Shown here in pieces: positions 23,587 to 35,928 of a stretch of DNA of 64,000 nucleotides (position 1 is the first letter of the stretch; each line of letters opens with the position of its first letter). Below the pieces are notes generated by a model, which had not been told where the DNA came from, searched no databases, and saw nothing but the letters and a program-made list of their open reading frames with translations. The translations under genes and the position numbers were made by a program. Origin of the DNA: Albifimbria verrucaria (Eukaryota > Ascomycota > Sordariomycetes > Hypocreales > Stachybotryaceae); contig JAHREC010000020.1 of assembly GCA_020081605.1 (NCBI GenBank), positions 86,012-150,011 of the forward strand. The letters are read 5' to 3'.

Positions 23587-24792
23587 ATGTCAGAGGTACA
23601 ATGTGGGAAAAGCTCACCGCCCAAAATCCAACGCGTAGACGTTATGTTGAAAGATCGTGGCATATCACTAGGGGTAAGTTTGTATTGCTTGCATCTCCCT
23701 CCTACACGAAGTCGATGTCTTACTATCATGAACAGTTTGACATAATAGACTATGGGCTATCTTCCTCTCTCCGATCGGGTGTGTTCGAGACCAGGGCGGC
23801 TCAGGACATGCTGCTTGCACACACACGATTTAAGCAATCCCTGTCTAGAAGTGCAAGCAACTCCTCCAAAGATCAATGCAAGGCTGAGCTAGACGCCATT
23901 GAAGTTCTATTCAGTGGAAACCTAAACGAAGACATAAGCATTGCGTTCACAGCTTGGTTGGCATTCGCCTGCGCGATGGATGATACCCTCGAGACACTGC
24001 CACCAGAGCTGGGCGAACAGGTCCTTGAGGAATGCATTGTGATTTGCAATGAATACACCAAAGACAAGTGCAAAAACGGTATGTGACATGTAGCTTTGAT
24101 AATGTATGGAATGGGACTGATACGGTAGGTTACTAGCGAGCGCAGACTGCAAGGTCGGAACGGAGGACAGGATCCAGCATCTCACTAGAACACTTCTTGC
24201 CCACTGTAAGCAGCACCTGTCGGAGTCAAGCATGGAAGCATTCCGTGAAGCGGTGTGCCTTGTTTTTCTAGCTCACATCAAGGAATGCCATTTCCTGCGA
24301 CGAGATATACCTAACGATTTCGATACCTATATGTCTGTTCGCAGGCGGACGATCTCTCTGGATCCGTTCTTTGAAATAGTCAAGTGCGAAATGTTACCGG
24401 AAGAAATGCGAAGACATACTCACTGGTCCAAGCTGCAAGACGCGATATGCCGGGCGGCTGGGCTTCAAAACGACCTTATCGGGCTGGAGAGAGATCTGGC
24501 AGATGCCGAGGAGCTGAATGCCGTGGTGATCTTGATGAGGTGCGAAGGCCAACAAACTGCCGCTTCCGAGCTGAACATGATGGCCTTGGCGGGGTGTGTC
24601 AAGAGGGTTAATGACGAATACAATAAGATGGTGGCAGTGGCCGCTGGTGTTGTTGAGGAAATTTACGAGGCCACAGAAGTAAAGGTGCGAGATCGCGTGA
24701 TGGAAGTAGCGAGGCATATTTCTCTTTTATGCAGAACGCACCTTGAGTGGTGTACTTCGGCCAAGAGGTATAAAATTAGCAGTGCAGCTTGA
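23587..24792 (+). CDS. Class I terpene cyclase (sesquiterpene synthase-like)
   Basis: Three exons (23587-23673, 23736-24078, 24137-24792) with introns of 62 and 58 bp (GTAAGT...CAG; GTATGT...TAG with a CTGAT branch) join to 361 aa with no frame conflict. I chose ATG 23587 because only this frame joins to exon 2. The metal-binding motif is DDTLE at residues 111-115, in the context FTAWLAFACAMDDTLE. The second metal site is NDLIGLERD at 255-263. There the usual Ser/Thr is Gly and the usual Glu is Asp, so it is a degenerate NSE motif. VRRRT (about 211-215) may bind pyrophosphate. Such enzymes ionise farnesyl or geranyl diphosphate and cyclise it in the cytosol. Length fits fungal sesquiterpene cyclases. 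Product unknown; no P450 lies next to it. Confidence 0.82.
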
Positions 24793-25293
24793 GCCTCAAC
24801 CGACAATACCATAGGGTTTCGAATATTTGCATAATTGATGATTGTAGATCCAGTGATGGTCTCCACTGAAACAGAGGCCAACCTGCCAAAAATGGGATTT
24901 GGACCACCTGAATTCAACCCGTACTTATAAATACAGCCACATGCAAAGGAAAAAAAGAACTGGATGATTCAGCCACTACTTGTTGCCAGAAATTTTGAGA
25001 ACGAGGCGTGTGTTGCAGTAAAATTTAACTTGAGCCATTTGATGCTGTTTGAGTTACGAACCTCATCATGCCAATAATAAACAATAATACCACACGGACT
25101 AAATATGGCACTCTATGAGTGTAGCAAGCATCATGGTAATCGCAAAATCTTTGAGACCACCGGCTTAACTGTGCGAAAAGGACTCTGTATACAAGACAAC
25201 TCATATATGTACATCGGTTGTGTGCCTCTTCTAATCATCTCTTGTCGATTGTACTTCCAGTTCGAAGTTACAGACAGGTAAGTTCATACGAAG
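24793..25293. other. Intergenic between terpene cyclase and RING-patatin gene
   Basis: Nothing specific. It should hold the terminator of the cyclase and the promoter of the following gene. Confidence 0.45.
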
Positions 25294-28200
25294 ATGACAC
25301 ATTGTAGCACGATCAGCGTCAAAAAGACCTGCGGCAAGTTTATAGGATTTTCCGAACAGTCAGGCCGAATTTCTGTAGAATCAACAACACTGCTAGCAGA
25401 GGTTCTTGCGTGCATAGACTACTCTCCTGGCATCGTTCTATTCATTGGAACGCCCAGCTCCGCCATTACAACAAAACTTAGCGAAAACATTCAATTCGAC
25501 CCTGGACATGTCTACCTGCAGTCTAACCAAAAAAACAAAACTCTCGAGGTATTCTGTCCCGTGAGGCCTCGACAGTTGTCGATACATGATTATAACCCAG
25601 GAGAGATCCTGGACTGGATTTCTACCGAAAAGCTACCTCTTGCCAACATCTATGCCCGTCTATTCGGGATATTTTCCAATGTGGTTTGCGTATTTGACAG
25701 TAGCTTCTCTTCTACCACCGACCTCGAGAGCTTTCTCGAGACTTGGTCGCGCTCAGCCTCTGATCATCTGAAATCCCGCGGATCTCTACCACGGCTGATC
25801 ATCTTCACTGAGAATTCGAAGACTCAAGCATCAGAGATGGAGAAATCCCTCCGCCACAAGATGAGTCCTGTGCTGAACGAAGGATTCTCTGGCCTTGCTG
25901 TGGAGTCTCTGGCAGTTGAATCAGGATTACTTAGAGGACGTGTCTATAGAAAAACAATGAGGATAATGGATTATGTCGAAAAGCATTGTGCTGCCTCGCA
26001 GTGGGAAAAAAGGCATCTAGGATGCTCTTCCACTCAAATGATCTGGTGTCTCTGTTCGCTGAAGCCGGAGGTTGTCTCATGGATAACATGACCTTCGATC
26101 CCATAATAGCTGCTCGGGCATCACACCCCTTGCCTTTGGATTCTCATGTACAAATCGAAAGCTTTCTATCTGACTTCGATACGCAAGACTGTTTTGAAAC
26201 GTTCGCGCTGCCGTATTTGGCCTCTGCAATTCGAATGGAGGCCTTTCCTCAAGGATCACACAGTTAGTGAAAGACTAAGCACTGCACTTTCCCTAGACTG
26301 ATCTTGTATCGTGTTTCAGACGCAACGGCTGACGGCGTGGAAATCCGCCAAATCTAGAATTCTATCTTGCAGATGTCTTTGAAGCCTTATACCTGCCTCA
26401 CTGGCATCGAGCAGCACATGCGAGAGGGTTGAGCTCAAACATTCAGGAGTCATTGGCAATGCTCGTCACCGGGAAGAAAGCATACCATGCGTTCGATAAT
26501 ATGATAGGGAGAGAGACTAAAGAAATAGAGACTACAGGCATTGATAACCTTATTTCACCGCACGAAAACGAAAGAAGCGACGAGGAGCGTCACGTCGATC
26601 GAGTTATTGCCTCAAAAAATCAATGGGAAAGCCATCGAACTACCCGGTACTGTCCAGTGTGCATTGTGCAACCGGCCAAGTACCCGCTTCCATGTGGACA
26701 TCGATTCTGCAAAGACCACATCAAGTTATTCGGAAAGCAAATATGGGATAACGAATTTTTAATTGAGCAATGTGTTTGCTGCCAGACACGCTTCGAAAAC
26801 GTGAGTTTCCATTTTCGCCCGCCTACAAAAGGTGTTCGTTGCTTAGCCCTGGACGCTGGCGGAGTCAGGGCCATCGCACATTTGGAAGGTTTGCGTTTGC
26901 TTGAGGAATTGATGGAAGAGTATTTCCCAGGTACACCTGTCATTGAATTCTTCGACATCGTAGCAGGAACAAGCTCAGGTATGTCTATCCAGAAACAAGA
27001 AGAGAGCAAGGTACCAGGTCGGTCTGGTGAAGCTAATGCACGCTAAAAAACTGTAGGTGGAATTTGCATTTTGACGCTGGCCCATCTAGGGATGATGGTG
27101 AAAGATGCGATTACACACTTCACAACGTTAAGTCAACGAGTGTTTGGTCAGATATCAATGATTCAAAAGCTTCTGGGTCTATCGTTTCGTGGCGCAATAT
27201 ACGACAGTCATGCTATTGACGAAGCTCTTCAAATCCATTATGGTAACAGCTCACTTGCCGATTACACGCCTGCTACAGCTCGGGATGCTCATATCTTGGT
27301 ACCCATTAAGGGAATGCCACGTAACGATTACGTTGTGGACAACTTCAACAACCCTTTTGTGGTGCTGCCTGATGGAGGTGGCGTCCAGAAGATTCTCACA
27401 TCTCAAGCGTAAGTCTGTCGTCCTCTACACCGTGTGTCGCCCTGTATCGCCCTGTATCGCCCGTCTTTTCTCTTCTACAAACCCATCATCACGTTTTCCA
27501 TTTCATTTTCAAATATTTGTCACGGAACCTTCGGATTTAATATGGTAACTGACTCAATCTATGCGTCTTATATTAGTGCCCGGTGCACATCAGCTGCTCC
27601 TGGCTATTTCCCCATACCATTGGTGGCGCGGTATATCAAGATGGAGCCCTCGGGCGGGCTAACCCCATAGGGATTGTTCTTTCTCAGGCCAAGGCCTTAT
27701 GTCCCCACCATGTCGCCCCAGACTTCGTGCTATCGATGGGCACTGGCTGTGAGAAGAAGCAGGCCCGAGAAGTCATAGCACAGCCTCTTGCAAAGCCCGT
27801 GCCTTGTGAAGCCAAGACTCCACTTTGGAGGAAGATAGGCTTTGTCGACCTGCTGTATCGACTGGCTAACTCTTACAGTGACAGTGTCGCCGTGGACGGT
27901 GAAAAATATGATCGCGATTTGATCCGAGAGCTTTTGGAGCCAGAGGTCGCAGAGAGATGCCATCGAGTCAATGTAGAGTTCCCAACAGGTTGCCCTACCC
28001 TTGATGACACGAGTGCAATGCCTGCTATAAGGAATGAAGCAAACAGGCAGTACTCGTCAGATCCATCCTTTCTACGTATCAGAAACGAGACGGTTGCCAC
28101 CAAGTTCTACTTCGAACTTACCAGAATACCTCTCAGGCGCTCAGGTCATTTCATCTTCCAGGGTAGAATCTCATGTGATGTTAGGCCCGGTCCAAAACTT

Positions 28201-28602
28201 GCCCATTTTATGAAAGTGTTGCTGAATTACAAATCAAAATTTATCGTTAACGGAGCTATCCTTCCACTAGAAAATGCTGCGAACTCTAGCGGCTACCAGG
28301 GAAGGTTCGAGATGATCATAAGTGGTACCGTCGCAAGCTTACAGACTGAGTTTGACATATCTCTCCGACAACAACGGCCTGAAGGGGAAACGCAGGATCG
28401 TATAAGTTCCTCACCGTATTCGCTGAATCGATTGATGAAAATGCAAGGGTTGCGTTGCCTTGTCGCACAAACCAAGAACCACAGGGTCAGGCCAAGTAAA
28501 CGACCAAACCCGGACGCTGGCACGGTTTCACGACCAAAAAAGGCGCGAAAATACAGTTTTTGTCACAATGGGAAAATAATGGCGAGAATGTCGCCAAGGT
28601 AA
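25294..28602 (+). CDS. RING-type zinc finger and patatin-like phospholipase
   Basis: From ATG 25294, an N-terminal region of about 350 aa precedes a RING-like finger (CPVCIVQPAKYPLPCGHRFC ... CVCCQ). A patatin domain follows. The oxyanion loop is CLALDAGGVRAIAHLEGLRL. The nucleophile elbow is GTSSGG, rebuilt by removing the 78-bp intron 26979-27056. The catalytic-Asp motif is DGALGRANP. Other introns are 26263-26372 and 27409-27576; the latter joins to ARCTSAAPGYF, typical of patatins. The frame is lost at A6 (26006-26011) and C4 (27610-27613). With one base corrected at each, the protein is continuous and catalytically complete. Patatins are Ser-Asp lipid acyl hydrolases; in fungi the RING-patatin combination is common but poorly characterised. 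A related gene with no catalytic residues lies at 55601-58180. Confidence 0.75.
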
Positions 28603-29558
28603 CATATCAAAGTTCAGATTAATTGCAGCACAGCGATGATTTTGTTAGTGAGCGGGGCTGAATTTAGGCCCATGCTTTTTAGCAGTGAATGCACAAGCTC
28701 AAACAGGGTCTCTAATGTGAATGTGTTACTACTCACGTCAGCACCAGCAGCCCAAATTCTGTCGGGCATTATGATAGCAAAGATAAGCCCGACAAAACGT
28801 GGCCGATATTGTTGATTCGTTTATAGATGAGCATGTTGAAGGAAGCAACGCCGACGAGCTCGTAATTAGCTATCTGGTGTACTAAACCATAGATGAATTC
28901 AAAATATGAAATTGAGATAAAAGTACGGATAAAACTGTAAAATCAAGATGCCAGTGATGAATATCTTTGAAGATTCGGGTAACCCTATCCATCACATACG
29001 AGGGTAGTTTGTTGGGGCAGGAAACAACAGCACACCCCAAGACGTAGGTGAGTTACTTAGACGAGTAGAGCAACAGCATCTCAGAAGATGGTAAGTATAA
29101 TTGGGCATCACATATCATATGATAAATAGCAGCTTGAGGTAGGAAGCAAAGAATTATGTTCATGAAAAAGGATAAAAGATGCTTGCTTTGTCCCTTTTTC
29201 TCAGGTTGGGTATTCTGCAGTCTTTATACCCAGTGGAAGGGTAAATAAAATAGGCTAGTCAAGGGTAATTAAAAATGAGGGTTACGCCAAATAAAATGCA
29301 GAGCTGGAGAGAATAACACAGTACGTAGGTATGGTGGTTGATATCTATATGGTGACACGCTTCATCTACCAAACTGCGCTATCATAAAAGGAAGAATGTC
29401 TGATTACAAAAGATTCAATATAAGTCTATACAGAAGGCATATATATAATGAGAAAAGAATATATGCGTCGTTTATCTCGAAATTATAATAACAAGACATC
29501 GTCTGGGTATTCCTAACATAGAGTTAAATCCTCCCATTGGCTCTTGATGATTGGTTTC
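28603..29558. other. AT-rich intergenic stretch
   Basis: No credible gene. Nothing recognised apart from AT-rich composition. Confidence 0.5.
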
Positions 29559-30008
29559 TCAGGAAATGATATAGTGGCCATTGTATACTGTGGATAAATC
29601 CCACGGTTGGTAGTCGCTTGGAGGCGAAGAATTGAGAGCAAATTGTTGTTGATATTGGCTATGAGGGCCAGGGGCGTTGGCTATATAGGAAGAATAGTTA
29701 TTTGGGCACAATGCAAACCGGTCTGCTTTCACTGTAAGTCCTTCCATACTGGTGGAGATATCGGACACCGGAGGCTTAGGTAATTGTGGCATCAATAATG
29801 GATTTTCTGGGTCTTCGATGCTTTGGAGAATAGCTCTGACTTCATATATGTCATATCTAACGCTTGCCTTGAAAGCCTCAATAAAGGCAGATCTGTATTT
29901 GCCAAGTAACTTTTTGGTGTGATTTTGTTTTAGACGAAGCTTAGCTTGCGCCCTCCGATTTGCTGCACGCTTTCGGTAAATTTGACTGTCTTCTCTTTCA
30001 CAGGACAT
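29559..30008 (-). CDS. Small protein with bZIP-like basic region
   Basis: A 149-aa frame runs from ATG 30008. Residues 11-27 (YRKRAANRRAQAKLRLK) fit the basic-region spacing of bZIP factors (N-x2-A-x4-R). The following helix (KKLLGKYRSAFIEAFKAS) lacks a heptad of leucines, so dimerisation as a zipper is doubtful. The C-terminal half is Pro/Tyr/Gln-rich and probably disordered. It may be a degenerate or atypical transcription factor. Another reading is a basic helix of unknown role. No intron or frame break was seen. Confidence 0.45.
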   Translation of the reverse strand: MSCEREDSQIYRKRAANRRAQAKLRLKQNHTKKLLGKYRSAFIEAFKASVRYDIYEVRAILQSIEDPENPLLMPQLPKPPVSDISTSMEGLTVKADRFALCPNNYSSYIANAPGPHSQYQQQFALNSSPPSDYQPWDLSTVYNGHYIIS

Positions 30009-31111
30009 TGTCTAAGTCTATGATGCCTTGATAGTGATGCCTTGAGTGTGATGCTTTATTTATGATGCGTTCTTGTATAGCTGGATATCTACAGCATGAC
30101 TGCGATGAACATATATATCTTGAGAGTACTGCTCACAGTCTATCACAGTTTACGATCTGTTTAGATAATTTGTTCTAAATTTAGTCTTCAACTTATAAAA
30201 TGTTTCAGAACTGGGCTGACGTTCATCTAGAGGGGCTGTTCACCGTTTCAGATAATCACACGCTAAGGTAAAAACAAGACCATCTATCTCTTTGACTGTC
30301 TGAAGCCGCGAGACAAGCAACGAACTTACCAGGAGTCCCACGTTTTATTGTTGGAAGCTTTGCGGGCCAAGCCTGCCTCGCCCCTTACCAAGAAATGATC
30401 ATCGTGCGCTCGAAAAATTTGCATTTGGAAGTCAATATAGTAACTCATCATGATCACTCTATCAAGCGCGCTGGCTTTGGTAGGCAAACAACTCTATGAT
30501 CTGTCGGGAGTTACCAAATCCAGACAGCAATCCACTGGACGGCCGAGGAGGATGGGGTTGTTTCCAACGATCCGCTCTCGAGTAATGGCTGACTCCCAAT
30601 TGACTACGTATGCATGCATGTTGCGAGTGGCTAGCAGCGAGCTATTCGAGCTTGGCGATGAATGAGGCCCCCAGGGCGCGATCATCTTTCAAAGTTGCCG
30701 TCTCCATCATCGACACCAAACAGGCACTATCCCAACTGTAGTTAAAACGTAGTTCTATAAATGGGCACGAGGCAGTGAGATACCGTTACATGAAGAAAAG
30801 CACACAAAAAGAAGCCACGGGGAAGACTGCAGCGAACCTGAAACCTAGCTCCATGTATCTACTAGTCACATCGAGGTTATCACACTCATATCTTGCCACC
30901 GTGCAACTCTAACTTCTATTTCGAGTAACATTAAGGAGGGGAGGAAAGGGGCTTCTTGCATGGTCTGTCTTCACGTCTCGATAACTCCTGACGTCCTTTG
31001 ATCTAGTAGGGGCATACGTAGAGCGATTCATGAAGTTTATTACCTCCCGTCCAACCTTCAGGATAGTTGTAATTATGTTCCAAGAACACCAGACGATCTT
31101 ACACCTTGATC
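30009..31111. other. Intergenic, nothing recognised
   Basis: Only short overlapping frames near 30,450-30,690. The segment upstream of the F-box gene has no distinct motif. Confidence 0.45.
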
Positions 31112-32537
31112 ATGGATGTACTGCCCCTTGAGATATATTGGATGCTTGTTGAGCAACTTGAGGTTGTTGATCGAAGCCGAATTGCTCAATGCAGCCGTCA
31201 GAGCTTTGAGAAGACCAAGTCACTTCTATATAGAAAATTAGATCTGCGTTTTGAATATGGAGTAGCAGATTGGCAAACTGTATCGATCCTTGAGACCTTG
31301 ACACAAAACCCAGACCTGGCAGCATACATTCGATCCATCAACATTAGAAGCAGTGGCCTACGGCACTGGAACACGAGGAATTACCAACTCCTCTCGCTTG
31401 TCCTGTCCAATATCATAGTTTTGCCAGAACACATCACGTCATTTTCTGCAGTCTGTCCTTGGTTACCACGTGGCAGAACATTTGAAAATCTTGAGACATT
31501 GACCTGTCGCGATATTGGAACCCCGACGGAAGGTGATTGGATACGATGGCACCTAGATAATTGCAAGCAACTCACGCGTCTCCACCTGTCTTGCTCCCCG
31601 CATCATGCCATGATGTCTCATGCCATGATGTCTCATGATCTGATTAGCGCCTCATGCCTTGACAGAATCACGTCTTTGACTCTCGATGGATACAATCTTA
31701 CAGAACTTGTGCCAAATCCGTATTGGAAACCACAAGAGCTTAACCTCAAGCTCTGTCCGGGGTTGAAAACTTCATTGAGCGGATGATTTCAGCAGACCAA
31801 TTAACGTCGTTGAGAGAGCTGCGTCTTGCCGGACATTTTTCTCGATCTTCTTTTCTTTCGCTGCTAGCCAGCCTTAAACATTGCTATAAGCTGGAGAAAT
31901 TATCGCTTCGTATAGGCAAACTGTCCCGTCTTCTCCGGCTTGACGGGCGACAGATAAGAAGCCTTAAATACGATGACTTCGATACACTCACTTCAGAGCT
32001 GCGACAAGATATTCTGGGTGGACTAAAACCTATTTGTGGGAGCCTTCGCCTCCTCATACTAGATATACGACAAGAGTTGGCGGAGTCAGCTACGTCCATG
32101 AGGTTCACGGGAAGCGATATCGAGCGAATAATAACATCCTGCCCAAGACTCGAGTTTCTCGGTATCCCGATGAATCTCAGTGATCCCAGCTCAACACGGT
32201 ACCGACGGATGATGTGGAAGGTAAGTTTCAACTTAGTTGAATGAAAGCAATCAGAAATATAGACGTCATGTGCTTACACTAAATGTAGGATGCGGGCAGA
32301 GCGGTGCCAATGCGGCTGAGAGCATTGCACCTCAGAGGAAGCTGTGGCCCAATGAAGCGATTCCTTAAGGACGCTGAAATCATCTCCAAACACGTTTCCA
32401 AACACCTTGATTGCCATGGACTGATGGTCTATCTAGACCATGGCGAGAGGCTCAGGAAAGTTTCTTTTGAAGCAGGCGTGTTGAACAACCATAAGTATTG
32501 TAAAGAAGAGATGGATTCATTCGACATGGACTTCTAG
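31112..32537 (+). CDS. F-box protein with LRR-like C terminus
   Basis: From ATG 31112 an F-box opens the protein (MDVLPLEIYWMLVEQLEVVD ... RQSFEKTKSLLYRKLDL). A long leucine-patterned region follows (LETLTCRDIG, LTSLTLDGYN, LRELRLAGHF, LEKLSLRIGKL). The frame changes at a G4 run (31759-31762); reading across it continues ...NFIERMISADQLTSLREL. A 68-bp intron (32221-32288, GTAAGT...TAG) joins in frame to the last exon, ending MDSFDMDF. Total about 450 aa, usual for this family. Role: probable SCF substrate receptor. It contains a perfect 15-bp duplication coding MMSHAMMSH at about 31610-31640. Confidence 0.7.
32221..32288 (+). other. Intron of the F-box gene
   Basis: GTAAGT donor, TAG acceptor, 68 bp. 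Excision keeps the frame (MMWK-DAGRAVPMRL). Confidence 0.65.
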
Positions 32538-32839
32538 TCCAAATCGATTGTGTATGTTCGACTAAGGCGTGGGGAAGTTATTATACAGGTTCTCTGTGAG
32601 ATGTACTATAATACTTCGTGTCAAGAGGTCTTTGAAACTGGGAAGCCCACGACGCTATCACTAATAATAATCTATTATTTTTGTGCTACAGTACCGGCAT
32701 CAAAATATGTATCATAAACATAGGAACAGACATGGAAACCGTAGTTGATCTCTACTATCCTATCTATAGCTAACTAGCTCAAGTGTGCAACAGTATATAT
32801 GCCCTTGGACTGCTAGGTCAATCTTTTGGTCGTTAAGTG

Positions 32840-33346
32840 ATGCATTCCATCGTGTCTCTTCCAGAAGAGGTGTTGCTTACCATTGTTAGAGTTCTTTATG
32901 AAGATGTGGATCGCAAGGAACAATTTCTCCCTTTGCGTCTAGTGTGTAGGCGGCTGGCTGAAGTAAGTCGAGAGTTTGCATTCAAACGGGTCGTTATATC
33001 ATTCGACGAATGCGGCATGAGGCCGTGGCCGGAATTGATCACGACCTCGAATTGCGGATATGTTGAACAAATTGTTTCAGTCCTATCACCAGAGGCAGCT
33101 ACTGACATGGACGCATTAATTCCAGCGAATTGTGATTTTTTCTATCAAGCGGCTTTGAATCATTGCCCGAAACTCCGTTCTGCAACGGTGCTTCTAGATT
33201 GGATCGGTGGAGTGATTGGAGACAATGATTTAGAGATGGCTTTCACAGATCCTGCCGCACATCGAATCATACTTCACGAGTGGAAAATCAAGAAAATTGA
33301 TAATACATCAGCCTCCTCGGATGACTATACCCACTTAGAGTTATGA
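32840..33346 (+). CDS. Short F-box protein
   Basis: A 168-aa frame starts at ATG 32840, with a clear F-box (SIVSLPEEVLLTIVRVLYED ... LPLRLVCRRLAEVSREFAF). The rest has no repeats that I recognise and ends early (DDYTHLEL) compared with the 400-500 aa common for such proteins. It may be a short paralog or a truncation. It lies 0.3 kb downstream of another F-box gene in the same direction, which suggests local family expansion. Confidence 0.6.
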   Translation: MHSIVSLPEEVLLTIVRVLYEDVDRKEQFLPLRLVCRRLAEVSREFAFKRVVISFDECGMRPWPELITTSNCGYVEQIVSVLSPEAATDMDALIPANCDFFYQAALNHCPKLRSATVLLDWIGGVIGDNDLEMAFTDPAAHRIILHEWKIKKIDNTSASSDDYTHLEL

Positions 33347-33740
33347 TAAGACCCCATCGTTCGCAGCTCAGCATGTGTATTCGCTTAGCGTGCTTCATAT
33401 GAACAGCGACCAAAATTGAGCCCAATCACCACCACTTCGAACTAGGTATCACCCTGTTTTGTTTAAAGAGCAGAAAGATAAATATAGCCCTAGTCTATGA
33501 ATCCTATTATAGAAACGCATGCATGCAAAGGATAACATGACCAATTCTCGTTAGAAAACATATTGATGGAGGCAAGGTAGTTGTTTGATCTAGTATAAAA
33601 TATAATATTCTTTAGTCTTCTTTGCTACTTACGACATTTGGCATTTCTCGAGTTTCTTCTGATAAGTGTCTATAGTACATCCAGTATTCGGTTGGTGTCC
33701 AAACTCAATTATCGTTTGTTTAAAATATTTTATCTTGGTG
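33347..33740. other. Intergenic, AT-rich
   Basis: No gene; upstream region of the coiled-coil gene. Confidence 0.45.
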
Positions 33741-35019
33741 ATGAATCAACATAGCACGGAAAGTACAGGGGCACGGACAGATGAAGGGGGTAACGGCACC
33801 AACCCAACTGTAAGTTTCCATTCCTAGAGCCCTTTGACGCTGTATCTCCTGAAGCAGAGAGTCTTCTTGTGATCAAAGTGTTTTGATAGGAGTGATCATC
33901 CTGCGCTTAGCATTTAGCATAGTGCCAACCTCCTACTGATACCGTAGTATACTAGAAAGCAAATGACATTACCAATGACCCCACAAGGTCTGATCCTATG
34001 GATCGTGACCTTGACCTCGCGGCCAGCATATTGAGTTCGTGTCGACAGGATCGAAAAGATATACTTACCGCATATCGCATTGCCGCTAAAAGATCAAGAC
34101 ATACAGAGTTCGCACATTCACAATTGGTAAACGACCATCAGGCTCTTGCGGCCAACTTCAGTAGCCTCCGAGAACAATACGGCAGTATTAGCCTCAAGTA
34201 CAATGTTCTCCTTGGCGACTCGACTCGAGCTGCCGAAGAGCGCAAAATGCTCCAAACCAATATCGAAGATCATGCGAAAGCCAAAGAGGCCTTGTCATGT
34301 CAATTTCAGCTAGCCCTTGATGAAATCTCCAAGTTGAGGAGTCAAAAATTAAGGATGACTCAGAGCAAGCTGAGACCATCCGACAGCTTCAAGAAGAGGC
34401 GAACAAGAAGGAGTCCACGATAATTGAGCTGCAAGAGAAGTTGAAATTGTGTCAAACCCAATGTCAATCCAAAGTTGTTTTAAATGCAGAACTTATGGAC
34501 CTGGGCGATGCTCATAGGAAGACGACGAACGTGTGTAGAGACGGCGATACAGCAGAGACAGCTCATAAGTCATCACCTAAAACACACCACATCCACAACA
34601 GGGCTAGCACACCAGAAGGCCAGGAGGATAGTAGCCAAGGCTCAGAAAAAGCCAATACGACTTTGCAACATCTACAACAGGTACAGGACGAGAATAATGT
34701 CCTCAGAGACGCTTTGAAAAAGGCAGCAGAGGAGAAAATGGCAGACGAACAAAGAGCCTTCAACTTATCCAGCAATATAGAGCAGCTTCAAGAGAAATAT
34801 GAGTTGCAGCGCAAGCATTTAGAGGCTGTCGAAGAAGTCTTAGTTAAGAGGCACCCTAACCTCTCCAGAAACCTTGACAATATCGCGAGAGTCTTGACAG
34901 ACACCGTGGATAAAAAAAGCGTCAGAAGAGGAAGCCGTGTAGCTAGTGGTATGATACGTCTCATAGATTTAATCAGTATGATGGACCCCGAGTGTCTCGC
35001 GGTAGCTGGATGGCCCTGA
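33741..35019 (+). CDS. Coiled-coil protein of unknown role
   Basis: I place the start at ATG 33741 (MNQHSTESTGARTDEGG). A 146-bp intron (33810-33955, GTAAGT...ACTAG with a CTACTGAT branch) joins it in frame to KANDITNDPTRSDPMD. The protein is then nearly all heptad-patterned helix (QLVNDHQALAANFSSLREQY, ETIRQLQEEANKKES, IEQLQEKYELQRKHLEAVEE). The frame shifts at an A5 run (34344-34348). Adding one A gives a seamless coiled coil, about 370 aa in all. No catalytic or DNA-binding domain is visible. Long coiled coils like this are structural or scaffold proteins; the specific role is unknown. Confidence 0.55.
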
Positions 35020-35928
35020 GTGAGGGTATCTTTTAGAACTCTCGAGCTTCCAGTGATCTTTCCTCCATTTACAAAACTGCACAGCATGGGGCCGAAAATG
35101 GTATGTTGTGGATGTAATTGAAAACCCCTCCATGTATTTCGTCGCAGGTGGTATCATGACGCTTCTTTAATTCCCTCCCTCAACGAGATGGTCTGGAACG
35201 ATTGAAAGACTTCAGGGTCTTCTTTTTATATCCATGTTCATAATGCTTCATAAATTGGATTGGTTGTATTCTTTTGCATCTTTAATGTCGTTGTCAAATT
35301 GCGCTACGGTGTCCGTTAGCCATTGAATGCAGCGCCAACGGACGTCCCAAACAGAGGCACTATACCACCCTACAAAAACAACCATCCCCACCAGCCTAGG
35401 TCTCTTCGTCCATCACTAAGATTTTCAATTGCACTCTGTTAAATTATATCAATATTTTACAACGTCGCACTCAATGTATCCCATAGCCTTTGGCGCTACG
35501 ATATACATAGTACCTCTGAATTCAATTTGCATATGCCAGGGGTGAATCACCGAGCCCTAGAGTATGGACTGATGAAGGTACGGAAAGCATGGTAGAGGTC
35601 GATAGCCACCCATGTTGCCCTAGGGGATTGGCGGGGATATGGCTGACACTCCATCGATTTCACAAATTCCTCTCATATGCAAAATTGGTCACTAGCTAGA
35701 GGCCGTCTGCTCAATCATACAATTTTACTACTCAACATGGCCCACCTCAACCAGCATTGTCGCCCGTTGCTCCTAATCGGTAGATTACAGGATCAAAAAT
35801 AGGAATACATTAGTAAAAATCACCATGCTAATGTATGGAATGAGTAAAACGAAGCAGATTGGTGAGTAGGCTTCCACCGATATGACCGTCTGTCGACTTG
35901 CTGTCAAGAAGGGATTATCCGCGATACC
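35020..35928. other. Intergenic, nothing recognised
   Basis: Downstream of the coiled-coil gene and upstream of the JmjC-like gene; no feature identified. Confidence 0.45.

Noticed and set aside
26006..26011. Programmed ribosomal frameshifting at the A6 run
   Set aside because: The same one-base loss occurs at unrelated runs in many genes here, so a general indel problem is the simpler explanation.
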